A stretch of DNA of 64,000 bases from Bdellovibrio bacteriovorus HD100. GTDB taxonomy: Bacteria > Bdellovibrionota > Bdellovibrionia > Bdellovibrionales > Bdellovibrionaceae. Position 1 is the stretch's first letter. Every line of letters starts with the position of its first letter. Of the stretch, positions 44,076 through 52,646 are shown piece after piece. Made by a program: the position numbers and the translations under genes. A model generated the notes under the pieces. It had not been told where the DNA came from. It did no database searches and was given only the letters and a program-made list of their open reading frames with translations. The DNA is taken from positions 2,976,001 through 3,040,000 of the forward strand of contig NC_005363.1 of NCBI RefSeq assembly GCF_000196175.1, given 5' to 3'.

Positions 44076-44192
44076 TTACCAACCGCTCAGTCGTCTGCGA
44101 CTTCTTCTCTTACGTACCGGAGCAACTGTACCGTTGCTTTCCTGGTGCGGAGTCGAAGTTGGCACCGTCTGGATTTGTTCTGTCTGCTTCAT
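44076..44192 (-). CDS. Unannotated 38-codon small ORF with basic C-terminus
   Basis: ATG at 44192, preceded by AAAGGAG at 8 bases, TAA at 44076-44078. The 38-residue product begins MKQTEQIQTVPTSTPHQESN and ends KRRSRRRLSGW: polar first half, seven Arg/Lys in the last 15 residues and one Trp at the end. No family is recognised. Support comes from the ribosome site, a possible promoter upstream (44227-44254) and two terminators right after the stop, which together look like a discrete transcription unit. A structured small RNA is the alternative. Confidence 0.45.
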   Translation of the reverse strand: MKQTEQIQTVPTSTPHQESNGTVAPVRKRRSRRRLSGW

Positions 44193-44226
44193 AGCCGAAC
44201 TCCTTTCGCCTAGATTAAGATCACCC

Positions 44227-44254
44227 TTAGTATCTCAGAAACGCATAGCGGCAA
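44227..44254 (-). promoter_or_regulatory. Possible promoter of the 38-codon ORF
   Basis: On the minus strand TTGCCG (44249-44254) and TACTAA (44227-44232) are 16 bases apart and resemble weak -35 and -10 boxes, about 35 bases before the start codon. Confidence 0.3.
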
Positions 44255-44521
44255 GCGAACCATTTAATATGAAGCTTGAGTCATGAAAACCGGATGAGAA
44301 TAACTTGGAGCTCAAAACAGACCACGCGCCCCCCCCAGGAGGCCGACCAGAGTATGCTGTAAGCATTTGAAAAAAGACGGTTTTTTCTCCTTCGAGGTGG
44401 TGCCCCTAAAACGGCCCCACCCATGCCAGAACGAAGATCAGGACCAAGGGCCAGATCAGTGACACCCACGGACTAAGTACGTAAACCAAAGTAAAAATCA
44501 CAAATAAAAGGTCTCAGATTA

Positions 44522-44547
44522 CCAAGAAAAGAGGGGGACACCCCCAG
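44522..44547 (-). terminator. Terminator after cysE
   Basis: GGGGG (44533-44537) and CCCCC (44541-44545) around ACA form a compact hairpin, extended by weak flanking pairs. The minus strand continues TCTTTTCTT. It ends the long minus-strand run that begins near 56390. Confidence 0.65.
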
Positions 44548-44557
44548 GGATCTCAAA

Positions 44558-45064
44558 TCACTTCAGCGTCGCCACAGGCCCAACCACAGTGGCACCTGCA
44601 GGCACCTCGCGGATCACAACAGCGTTCGCGCCGACAAGAGCGCCGTCGCCGATGGTGATCGGCCCCAGGATCTTGGCGCCTGTTCCGATCAGCACTTTGT
44701 TGCCAACCGTTGGGTGACGTTTCACGGGATCAAATTTCAGTCCGCCCAAAGTCACTCCGTGGAAGATGATGCAGTCATCACCGATCACCGCGGTTTCACC
44801 AATCACCACACCAAAACCGTGATCGATCACCAGACGTTTTCCCAAAGTGGCGCCGGGATGAATCTCAATGCCGGTCAACCAACGGGAAATCTCGGCCACC
44901 AGACGGGCCAGGAAGAACAATTTCACACCATAAAGTTCATGAGCGATACGATGCAAAGCCACGGCCTTCGGGCCCGGATACAGCAAAGCGATCTCCCACA
45001 GGGATTTTGCCGCCGGGTCGTAGTTTTTATAAGTGCGCAGGAATTCCAAAATGCCGCTAATCAT
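44558..45064 (-). CDS. cysE: Serine O-acetyltransferase, short (EpsC-like) form
   Basis: 168 residues: an N-terminal helical part ([17 protein letters not shown]) and a left-handed beta-helix of hexapeptide repeats ([42 protein letters not shown]). It forms O-acetylserine from serine and acetyl-CoA, the first step of cysteine synthesis. It is about 100 residues shorter than E. coli CysE at the N-terminus, as in many non-enteric bacteria. It lies 12 bases after the YhaM-like gene, and a terminator follows. Confidence 0.93.
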   Translation of the reverse strand: MISGILEFLRTYKNYDPAAKSLWEIALLYPGPKAVALHRIAHELYGVKLFFLARLVAEISRWLTGIEIHPGATLGKRLVIDHGFGVVIGETAVIGDDCIIFHGVTLGGLKFDPVKRHPTVGNKVLIGTGAKILGPITIGDGALVGANAVVIREVPAGATVVGPVATLK

Positions 45065-45076
45065 CGTGCTTCTTTT

Positions 45077-46039
45077 CTAGTATTTCTCATTCATATCATC
45101 GAGCAGGAAATAGCGATCAAACAGTTCGCTATAACGGGACCACTTTTCACCGGAACCGCGCTCGTTGTCCATCAGGGTCTTCACGGTAGCGACCTTGCTG
45201 TCGAAATCATCCACCATGGCCACCACCATCGCCTCCAGGAATTTCGGACGCTTGGGCGATCCGTATTCCAGTTTGCCATGATGACTTAAGATAATGTGCT
45301 TGCAGATGTCACGCAGTTCTTCAGAAAAACCCAGGATACGTGAGGACTTCTTGTCTATCAGCTCACACGCGATCTGCATGTGCCCGATCAGACGACCACG
45401 ATCCGTGTAGGAAATTCCATTGTCATACGACAGCTCCCACACCTTGCCGATGTCATGGAAGATCGCACCGAACAAAAGTAAATCACGATTCAGGAACGGA
45501 TAGTGCGTGCCCATGAAATCCATGATTTTACAGATGGAAAGAATATGCTCCAGCAATCCACCCATCCACGCGTGGTGAATGCTTTTAGCGGCCGGCGCAC
45601 GAAGCACCATCGGGCGGATCTCGGGATCTTCCAAGGTGTCCGTCACCAACTGGCGCAGATAATCGTTTTTCATCGAGCGCACAAGTTGAGTCAGTTCGGC
45701 CATCATGTCTTCAGCATTGCGGGCGGTGGCCGGAATGAAATCCGCCATATCCACTGTCGAAGCCTCAACCCTTTCCAGGCGATGCACGATCAGCTGCTTG
45801 CGATGTTGAAAGATCTGAACCAGACCTTTCACTCTTAGAATGTCGCCGATTTCAAATTCACGGGCCAGTTCATCCACGCGGTCCCACAGGCGCGCGTCGA
45901 TAGTGCCCGTAGCATCACCCAACTGCAGACCCATAAAAGGACGGCCGTTTTTACCGACGGAAACAGTCTTTTCCTTTACCAGGAAAAGAGAGTCGACATT
46001 GCTTTTATCCTGAAGACTCTGGACAGTTTGTTTTTCCAT
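45077..46039 (-). CDS. YhaM-like 3'-5' exoribonuclease (OB fold plus HD domain)
   Basis: 320 residues from the ATG at 46039, which overlaps the upstream stop (TGATG) behind GAGGAG. An OB-type nucleic-acid-binding domain (about 15-95: FMGLQLGDATGTIDARLWD) precedes an HD phosphohydrolase domain (HHAWMGGLLEHILS near 165, FHDIGKVWEL, HIILSHHG), as in YhaM/CBF1 exoribonucleases of Gram-positives. It probably degrades RNA 3' ends using Mn2+. It is part of the alr-mla-cysE run. Confidence 0.88.
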   Translation of the reverse strand: MEKQTVQSLQDKSNVDSLFLVKEKTVSVGKNGRPFMGLQLGDATGTIDARLWDRVDELAREFEIGDILRVKGLVQIFQHRKQLIVHRLERVEASTVDMADFIPATARNAEDMMAELTQLVRSMKNDYLRQLVTDTLEDPEIRPMVLRAPAAKSIHHAWMGGLLEHILSICKIMDFMGTHYPFLNRDLLLFGAIFHDIGKVWELSYDNGISYTDRGRLIGHMQIACELIDKKSSRILGFSEELRDICKHIILSHHGKLEYGSPKRPKFLEAMVVAMVDDFDSKVATVKTLMDNERGSGEKWSRYSELFDRYFLLDDMNEKY

Positions 46040-46695
46040 CAGCGCTCCTCGCAAAAGAATTGGGGCTGTTGAGAGTTGGTGAATCGAACCTGGGCCAGAT
46101 GCACATCCGCCCCTTTTTCAGCCGCGAACAGGAAGCTTCCCCCCAGCACACTCAAGTATCTGTCTTGCGTGCTGTTGACCTTCAGTCCTTCGGCCTTCAT
46201 TTTTTTGAAGAATTCATCGGTGATATCAAAGTACTGATTGCAGCCGGCCCCGAAGATCTCGCTGCCAAGACGGCGCTTGCGTGCCTTGCTTAAGAACAGC
46301 ACCTTTTTGCCGGTGGCATCGGTGAACTCCGGGAACTCAAAACCGACATAAAACGTGCCCCGACGGTCGGTGATAAAGCGCGAAAGATCAATCGTGCCTC
46401 CACCCCGCGGAAGCTGGATCTTAATGGCTTCGCCTTCAACCACACCCGGATTTTTTTCAACCAGATAAACCGTCAATTCAGAAAAGATCAGGTTTTTTCC
46501 CAGAGAGGTCGCCCCTTCAACAGCAGGCTTGAACTCCAGAAGGTCCCAGGCTTTGGTGGGAATTTTGACTTCTTCAGGAACATCCTCGAACTTGATTTCC
46601 TGGTATTCAGACACGTGGTAACCGGGCTCCTTGGTACAGGCACCCAGCAAAAGAAACATCCAGATGCTTGCGGCCTGGACGGAACGTTTCATCAC
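46039..46695 (-). CDS. Lipoprotein of unknown function in the MCE operon
   Basis: 218 residues; lipobox LLGAC with Cys near 20. The mature part is beta-rich (ELTVYLVEKNPGVVEGEAIKI-like stretch, then TFYVGFEFPEF), with two later cysteines (GAGCNQ and the near-terminal FFCEER). I do not recognise the family; it does not look like MlaC or PqiC. Both ends overlap their neighbours (ATGA with the TPR gene, TGATG with the YhaM-like gene), so it belongs to this operon. Confidence 0.75.
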   Translation of the reverse strand: MMKRSVQAASIWMFLLLGACTKEPGYHVSEYQEIKFEDVPEEVKIPTKAWDLLEFKPAVEGATSLGKNLIFSELTVYLVEKNPGVVEGEAIKIQLPRGGGTIDLSRFITDRRGTFYVGFEFPEFTDATGKKVLFLSKARKRRLGSEIFGAGCNQYFDITDEFFKKMKAEGLKVNSTQDRYLSVLGGSFLFAAEKGADVHLAQVRFTNSQQPQFFCEER

Positions 46696-48464
46696 TCAGA
46701 CTCCAGTTGATCCCTCAACTCCAGAAGTGGCAGATAGTTTGGCTCGGCCTGCAAACCAGCGCGCACATAATCGTAAGCCATAGGACGGTTGTTGCTCTTC
46801 ACCATGACCCAAGCCAAACCGTACAATGTCGGAGCACTTCGTTTGTCAGAGCTATAGATGTGAGTATACGCGGTCTGGGCGCAATTCACATCCTGCGTGA
46901 TAATGCAGATGTCACCCATCAATAGATTTTTCACAGAAATCTGGGACAGCTCCGGCATTTTCAGGATTCCCAAAGCTTCCGGCAGACGGCCCACTTTGGA
47001 AAGATAACTGGCCTGAGTCACCAGAACATACGGATCTTTCGGAGCTTCGGCCAAAGCCTCTTGCAGAACTTTGGAGGCATCTGAGTCACGATTGACTTCC
47101 ATCAAACAGACCGAGCGCAGGGCTTTGAGTTCGGCGTGCGGGGATTGCTTTTTAAAGGCTTCCGCGCAGTACTTTTCCAGATAATCCCACTGCGTGAAAC
47201 GCCATTCCACCTGCAACGGATGGATGTAGTTGCGGGCCTGACCCGGCATCTCTGCCAGGAACTGCACAACGGCACGGTTCACACCGTCCACATCACCCAT
47301 CAGACTTTGTGCATACACCAGGAACAACAAAAGCTCCTGACGAAGATATCCGGTCTTTTGGATATTGGCCTTGATATCACCCACCAGTTGATTCAGGAAG
47401 TTGGGATCATTGACGGTTTTAGCGTACTCCACCGACGCCATGGCTTTACCAAACAGCGCCAGTACTGAACCCGGATTTTTGCGATAGATGGCATCGAAGT
47501 CACGCATCGCTTCGCCATAGTTACCTTTTTTAAGCTGGATGATCGCCAGATTCAAAAGAGCAGATATATTAAACGGCTCATGCCCGATGGCTTTTTGCAA
47601 AGTGTCTTCAGCCTGCTTCAGATCCCCGTCCATCATATAGGACACGGCGATCCCCAGATAGGCATCGACGATTTCGCTGCGGCTGCGGTTTTCCTGAACC
47701 AGGGCTCTTTCCAGAATGCGACGGCCCATCAGACTTTGACGGTCCTCGGAAATCAGCACAGTGGCCATCTGCACCTGTGCTTCGGCATCAGGTTCTTTCA
47801 ATTTGGAAGCACGCTGATAGGATTCCAGGGATCTTTCGTACAAGCCCAGGGACTTGTAACGCAAAGCCTGGCTCATCAGTTCTTCATAGCCCAGGGATTT
47901 GTTTTTATCTTTCTGGGAAAGCGTGACGAAGACCACACCAGCCACGGCCACCGCCGCCGCCAGGATTCCCCAGCGCATAAGATTGGATTTTTCGCGGATT
48001 TTACCCTGCAATCGGGTGTCGCCCGTGGCGCCATAACTTTTTGCGGCTGTCGCAGCCACCGCCGTGCGGTTGGCCGGAGTCTGCACCACCGGAGTCACAT
48101 CTTTGATGTCGCGAATCGGTGGCGGAGTCAGATCCAGATGCGGCACCGGCGTCGGTGTCAGGTCATCGGTCACTGGCAAAACATCAGTCCTTGTCATCGT
48201 GTGATGAGCAATGGACTGGGTCATGGTCTGTTCAGAGTGGGAGTCCTGCTCTTCACGGATGTTTTTGACGATATCCATGAACAGCTTGTTTTCACGGATG
48301 TAGCTCCAGCGGCCTTCCGGCTGACGAACTTCATCGATGATGGAAACCTGTTTAGAACGCAATTGTTCGGTGACTTCTGCCAGAGTGAATGGGCCCAGAA
48401 TCCTTGTGGAGGATTTAACCAACCAGTTCTTTTCTGTGCTGCTCATCACGTTGTCACCGCTCAT
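46692..48464 (-). CDS. GYF_2 domain, membrane anchor and TPR repeat protein
   Basis: 590 residues. N-terminal GYF_2 module (WLVKSSTRILGPFTLAEVTE, about 13-65), a Pro/Thr-rich linker, a membrane helix (about 168-188: GILAAAVAVAGVVFV), and then about nine TPR-like repeats (210-585) facing the periplasm if the N-terminus is cytoplasmic. It lies 3 bases downstream of the MCE-barrel gene, so it may be a scaffold for the lipid-transport machine; that is inference. A start at 48446 is also possible. Confidence 0.84.
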   Translation of the reverse strand: MSGDNVMSSTEKNWLVKSSTRILGPFTLAEVTEQLRSKQVSIIDEVRQPEGRWSYIRENKLFMDIVKNIREEQDSHSEQTMTQSIAHHTMTRTDVLPVTDDLTPTPVPHLDLTPPPIRDIKDVTPVVQTPANRTAVAATAAKSYGATGDTRLQGKIREKSNLMRWGILAAAVAVAGVVFVTLSQKDKNKSLGYEELMSQALRYKSLGLYERSLESYQRASKLKEPDAEAQVQMATVLISEDRQSLMGRRILERALVQENRSRSEIVDAYLGIAVSYMMDGDLKQAEDTLQKAIGHEPFNISALLNLAIIQLKKGNYGEAMRDFDAIYRKNPGSVLALFGKAMASVEYAKTVNDPNFLNQLVGDIKANIQKTGYLRQELLLFLVYAQSLMGDVDGVNRAVVQFLAEMPGQARNYIHPLQVEWRFTQWDYLEKYCAEAFKKQSPHAELKALRSVCLMEVNRDSDASKVLQEALAEAPKDPYVLVTQASYLSKVGRLPEALGILKMPELSQISVKNLLMGDICIITQDVNCAQTAYTHIYSSDKRSAPTLYGLAWVMVKSNNRPMAYDYVRAGLQAEPNYLPLLELRDQLESE

Positions 48465-48467
48465 AGG

Positions 48468-49844
48468 TTAAAAAGGTGCCTTGGTTAGAAGAAGTTTAAG
48501 ATCGTCGTTCGTCAGGAACAAACCCGCACCCAGATAGCTGGAACGTGCACCCTGTTGATCGAAGGCATCGTTGATACCACCAGTAATAAAGATACCGCGA
48601 TACAAGTTATACGTCAGACTGCTGCGCACGTTGGTTTCGCTGAACTGGAAGGCTTCAGCTGTGAACTTCAACTTACGACGGAAGAAGTAGTAATCGATAC
48701 CGAAACCACCGTTGTTTTCGATCAGACCCCCTTTAAGAGTCAGATCCCAGAAGTTCTTTGCAAACAAAACAGTGAACTTGATCTTGTTGCTGTAAGTTTT
48801 CTTTTCAGTATAGGAACCTGGTCCCACATCACCCGCGCCCGGGCCAGTGACTTCGGTTTTGGTCGTTTCAACCACACCGGCAGGGTCATCCACCACACCG
48901 ATATAATAGTAGCGGTCCAGACCCGGCTGGATCTGCACACCAATATAAGACTTGGTGGCGCCAACTTCGTTCAGGTATTCCCCGCGGAACTCAAACGCAG
49001 TTTGGATACGGTTCGCAGAATCAAGCATTCCACCCAGACCATCGATCGCTGAAGTCAGGTTTTCAGAAGTCTGTTCGTCGCTGATAAGTTTACCCAATGC
49101 GCCCTCACCCTTGTTGATACGGGTGGTGATGTCATCCAGGTTTTTGACCGTGTTGGAAAGCTTCTTCCAGGTCTCTTTCAGGCCGGAATCGCTTTTGTCG
49201 TTCATGACTTCCTGAAGATTCGCGGTGATGCCGTGAATGTCATCCACGATATCGCCGATCTTATCCTTGTTCTCGGTCGTCATCTGCGCCAGATCACCGG
49301 TCAGTGTCTCGATATTTTTAACGATACGACCCAGAACGTGGGCACGGGTGCCATCTTCAGAAGTCGCTTCTTTCAGATTCTTCGCCACTTCTTTCAGGGA
49401 GCTTGCCACATCAGAAACCTGAGCCATCAGGTTTTCCATGCCCGCCCCGTCTTTAATAGACAGGATCTGAGCATTATCTTCCAACGGAGGATCGGTCGGT
49501 GAACCCGGGTAAACTTCGATGTGCTTGTCACCCAAAATACCCTGGGCCTTGATTTCCACAGAAGCGGAAGTCGTCAGCGGCACTTCAGATTTAATAGTAA
49601 TATCAATGCGGGCCATGCCGTCCTGCAGACGGATGTCCTTGATGACACCCACCGGGATACCGGCAGAACGAACGGCGGAGTTTTTAACCAGACCACCGGC
49701 GTTGGGAAGAAGGAACCAGGCTTTTTTGGAACGACCAAGATAAGATGGATCGTCGCTGACCTGCATAGACATGACCGCGATGAGTGAACCCACCACAATC
49801 ACCATTAATCCGACTTTAAATTCTGCAGCGCGAAGCCAATTCAT
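48468..49844 (-). CDS. mlaD: MCE (MlaD-like) protein with C-terminal beta-barrel-like domain
   Basis: 458 residues. One membrane helix (about 10-30), an MCE domain (about 38-115: LVKNSAVRSAGIPVGVIKDI, GILGDKHIEVYPG), a helical/coiled region (120-275), and then about 180 residues of amphipathic strands (SYIGVQIQPGLDRYYYIGVV, KFTVLFAKNFWDLTLKGGLI, SYLGAGLFLTNDDL) ending in Phe like an outer-membrane barrel. E. coli MlaD has about 183 residues and no barrel. The design suggests one protein spanning from inner to outer membrane for lipid transfer. It overlaps mlaF by four bases. Confidence 0.88.
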   Translation of the reverse strand: MNWLRAAEFKVGLMVIVVGSLIAVMSMQVSDDPSYLGRSKKAWFLLPNAGGLVKNSAVRSAGIPVGVIKDIRLQDGMARIDITIKSEVPLTTSASVEIKAQGILGDKHIEVYPGSPTDPPLEDNAQILSIKDGAGMENLMAQVSDVASSLKEVAKNLKEATSEDGTRAHVLGRIVKNIETLTGDLAQMTTENKDKIGDIVDDIHGITANLQEVMNDKSDSGLKETWKKLSNTVKNLDDITTRINKGEGALGKLISDEQTSENLTSAIDGLGGMLDSANRIQTAFEFRGEYLNEVGATKSYIGVQIQPGLDRYYYIGVVDDPAGVVETTKTEVTGPGAGDVGPGSYTEKKTYSNKIKFTVLFAKNFWDLTLKGGLIENNGGFGIDYYFFRRKLKFTAEAFQFSETNVRSSLTYNLYRGIFITGGINDAFDQQGARSSYLGAGLFLTNDDLKLLLTKAPF

Positions 49845-50605
49845 TGATGTTTCATTCCTTTATTCACAAACTTCTTCACCAGTTCGATGTCCGTGTTGAA
49901 GAAGTCCTCTGGAGTACCAAATAACAAAACCCGGCCACTATCCAACATCGCGATGTGGTCGGCAATCCTAAACGCAGCGGACAAATCATGTGATACCATG
50001 ATAGAAGTCACACCCTGTTTTAACTTATGGGTACTCAGGATCAAATTATCCACCATTTCTGTCAGAATGGGATCTAAACCCGTGGTCGGTTCGTCATAGA
50101 TCAGAATTTCTGGATCTAGGGCGAGAGCTCGCGCCAGGCCCGTTCTTTTCTGCATCCCCCCGCTGATCTGGCTGGGAAGCTTGTGGTAATGTTTGGACTC
50201 CAAACCTACCTGATGCAGCTTCTCTTCGGCTATACGAAGGACTTGGGCCGGCTTCAATTCACGTCGGTGTTCAAACAACGGGAAGCAGACATTTTCCAGA
50301 ACCGTCATATCATCAAACAATGCAGCGGACTGAAACAGCACCCCGAAGTTGCAGCGGAATTTCGTCAATTGATCCGGGTTCAGAGTTGAAAGATCCGTGC
50401 CCAACACCTCAATGGTCCCGGAGGTGGGTTTGAACAAGCCCAACAAGTGCTTCAGCATCACGCTTTTTCCGGTTCCGGAAAAGCCGATGATCGCTGTCAG
50501 ACTGCCTTTGGGAATCTCCAGGTTGATGCCTTTCAAAACGAACTCATGCCCGCCATCAAAGGACTTTTTCACATCACGCAGTGAAATTGCTGATTCATTC
50601 GCCAT
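49841..50605 (-). CDS. mlaF: MCE lipid-transport ABC ATPase
   Basis: 254 residues: Walker A IIGFSGTGKSVMLKHLLG, signature SGGMQKRTGLARALAL, Walker B ILIYDEPTTGLDP, all typical of MlaF/Mkl. It drives phospholipid movement through MlaE and the MCE protein. It overlaps mlaE by one base (TAATG) and the MCE gene by four. Confidence 0.94.
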   Translation of the reverse strand: MANESAISLRDVKKSFDGGHEFVLKGINLEIPKGSLTAIIGFSGTGKSVMLKHLLGLFKPTSGTIEVLGTDLSTLNPDQLTKFRCNFGVLFQSAALFDDMTVLENVCFPLFEHRRELKPAQVLRIAEEKLHQVGLESKHYHKLPSQISGGMQKRTGLARALALDPEILIYDEPTTGLDPILTEMVDNLILSTHKLKQGVTSIMVSHDLSAAFRIADHIAMLDSGRVLLFGTPEDFFNTDIELVKKFVNKGMKHQ

Positions 50606-51432
50606 TATGTAATCCCCACAAGACTGTAGAACAGACGGATCATGTTGGTCGCAAAGTAATCCAGAATGATAATGCCCACCATACTTTGCACGACGCCTTG
50701 ATTGGTGGCTTCACCCACCCCTTTGGCTCCGCCCGTGGTGTTGAATCCGCGGTAGGTGCACATCAGCGCAAAGTAAATACCGAAGACCATGCCTTTCAAA
50801 AGACCCTCGTTGATATGGCGGATTTCAATAAAGTCAGCGATCTTTTGCCAGAACACCGCCTCATCCAAACCGACCATTTTCACACACAGGAACCAGCTGC
50901 CCAGCATGGCCACAAAGTCAAAGACCGCCACCAGAAGTGGCATACAGATAAAGGCCGCCACCAAACGCGGCGACACCAGATATTGTTTGGTGTTCACACC
51001 CATCACATCCAGGGCATCGATCTGCTCGTTCACACGCATGGTGCCCAGACGGGCTGCCATCGCACCACCTGCTCGGGCCGCCACAATCAGACCCGTCAAT
51101 ACCGGACCCAATTCGCGAGTGATACCCAACGCCACCGTCGGACCCACCATATTCACGGCATTGAACAGCTTAAAACCCAGATACAATTGCAAAGACAACG
51201 CCAGCCCCGTGAAACCACCCGTCAGACAAATGATGCCGATGGACTGGTTTCCGATAAACTCCATGTGTCGGATGATTTCAGCAAATCGCGACGGTTTGGC
51301 AAAAATCAACCGCACACTTTCGTTGAAGAAAAGGATGATCTTTCCCGTCGAGGATACCACTTCAGAAAGGGTCCCCATAAAGTACCGCCCGACTCCGGCA
51401 ATCAATTTATACAGTTTTTGCGACAGGGTCAT
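50605..51432 (-). CDS. mlaE: MCE lipid-transport permease
   Basis: 275 residues with five or so membrane helices and the MlaE signature (FTGLALSLQLYL, ITRELGPVLTGLIVAARAGG, MRVNEQIDALDVMGVN). It forms the inner-membrane channel of the Mla-type lipid transporter. The start overlaps the alr stop (ATGA). No mlaB or mlaC gene is present in this cluster. Confidence 0.94.
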   Translation of the reverse strand: MTLSQKLYKLIAGVGRYFMGTLSEVVSSTGKIILFFNESVRLIFAKPSRFAEIIRHMEFIGNQSIGIICLTGGFTGLALSLQLYLGFKLFNAVNMVGPTVALGITRELGPVLTGLIVAARAGGAMAARLGTMRVNEQIDALDVMGVNTKQYLVSPRLVAAFICMPLLVAVFDFVAMLGSWFLCVKMVGLDEAVFWQKIADFIEIRHINEGLLKGMVFGIYFALMCTYRGFNTTGGAKGVGEATNQGVVQSMVGIIILDYFATNMIRLFYSLVGIT

Positions 51433-52637
51433 CGTTGGCCTCTGCTTTCCTCAAACACAAATCCGACATCCAGGCCGGAGTAAATACGTGGCACGCGCTC
51501 GCCCACACTTGTCAGCATTTCCCAGGTGATGCTTTTGGCCTGAACCGCCAGCTCTTCCGGGGACAGGAAACTGCCATCGGAAGCAAATCCGAACAAGGTC
51601 ACTTCCTGATCCTTAAAGTCTTTCAGATCTTTTCCGCGCACCACTTCCGTCACATCCAGCATCAGATAATCCATACAGATGCTTCCGACAAGGGGAACCC
51701 TTTTGCCTGCAAAAACCACAGAAGACTGGTTGGATAAAATACGATGGTAACCATCGGCATATCCAATGGGGACCACAGCAATGACAGAATCCTGCTTGGC
51801 CGTCCAGGTGCCGCCGTAAGAAACAGTTTCACCGATATGAAGCTGTCTGTAGGTGGCCACATGAGATTTCAAACTCATCACCGGTTTTAGGCCCCCGAAG
51901 CTGTTCTGACCCAATGGATTGTAACCATAGATCATCAGCCCCGGGCGCAGACCCCAGTTTTGCATGAACAGCGGATGATCCGCCGGCGTGTTCCCGGCGT
52001 CTTTCATCTGCAGGGCACTCATGATCCCGGCCGAGTTCAAAGCATGGCAGAAAATATTAAAAGGCTTAAACACCGTGCTGACCCGATTCAGATCACGCAA
52101 CTGGCGGGCACTGATGCCTTGAGAATCCGTGGCATCTTCGCCGTTAAACAGATGAGTCACCAGGGCTTTCAATCGGATCTTCTTGTTCTGCCACAGGCGA
52201 TCGAATAGCTTTTGTGCTTCTTCGGGACGGAATCCCAGACGATTCATGCCGGTGTCAAATTTCAGGTGAATCCCCACGGGGTCCGAGGCCACGGCCTCCA
52301 GATGATCAATCTGCTCCCAGGAACTCACCACCGGTGTCATGTTGTATTCGATGATTTTTTCTGCCCCTTCGCGATCAAAACCGCGGAAGACCAGAATTTC
52401 AGCATTCACACCGGAACGACGAAGCAGCAGACCTTCTTCAATCAGACACACACCCAAGTGCTTGATGCCCAGACTTTCAAGGAAACGCGCCAATTGCACG
52501 TCCCCGTGGCCATAGGCATTGGCCTTGACCATGGGACACAGAAAAGGGGCTTGCGGAAAGGCCTTCTGCAGCACTTGGATATTGTGCTTCAGATGATCCA
52601 GATTAATTTCCGCAAACGTGCGACGGTACATTTCCAT
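51429..52637 (-). CDS. alr: Alanine racemase
   Basis: 402 residues of the PLP fold type III: Lys38 in VKANAYGHG binds PLP, the tyrosine base is in VSYGGTW, and the GSICMDYLMLDVT loop completes the site. It makes D-alanine for peptidoglycan. Length is slightly above average (about 360-370) because of a C-terminal tail after GERVPRIY. It is upstream of and coupled to mlaE, joining wall precursor synthesis to lipid transport in one operon. Confidence 0.95.
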   Translation of the reverse strand: MEMYRRTFAEINLDHLKHNIQVLQKAFPQAPFLCPMVKANAYGHGDVQLARFLESLGIKHLGVCLIEEGLLLRRSGVNAEILVFRGFDREGAEKIIEYNMTPVVSSWEQIDHLEAVASDPVGIHLKFDTGMNRLGFRPEEAQKLFDRLWQNKKIRLKALVTHLFNGEDATDSQGISARQLRDLNRVSTVFKPFNIFCHALNSAGIMSALQMKDAGNTPADHPLFMQNWGLRPGLMIYGYNPLGQNSFGGLKPVMSLKSHVATYRQLHIGETVSYGGTWTAKQDSVIAVVPIGYADGYHRILSNQSSVVFAGKRVPLVGSICMDYLMLDVTEVVRGKDLKDFKDQEVTLFGFASDGSFLSPEELAVQAKSITWEMLTSVGERVPRIYSGLDVGFVFEESRGQR

Positions 52638-52646
52638 TCTTAGTCT

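Larger units (their letters stand above)
44193..44557. other. Noncoding interval between the small ORF and cysE
   Basis: About 365 bases. The left edge carries the possible promoter of the small ORF and the right edge the cysE terminator. Between them, 44260-44520, I see no supported gene, only an eight-C run near 44330, a weak AT palindrome (GAAAAAAGACGGTTTTTTC, near 44370) and no tRNA-like or known ncRNA signature. The short minus-strand frame at 44281-44469 lacks convincing features. Confidence 0.5.

Noticed and set aside
44281-44469. A 62-residue minus-strand frame between the small ORF and cysE
   Set aside because: No ribosome site, runs through the poly-G tract, and has no coherent composition.
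44193-44557. Search for c-di-GMP riboswitch, tmRNA, RNase P, SRP or 6S RNA in the only long noncoding interval
   Set aside because: None of the conserved cores I know is visible. The interval remains unassigned.
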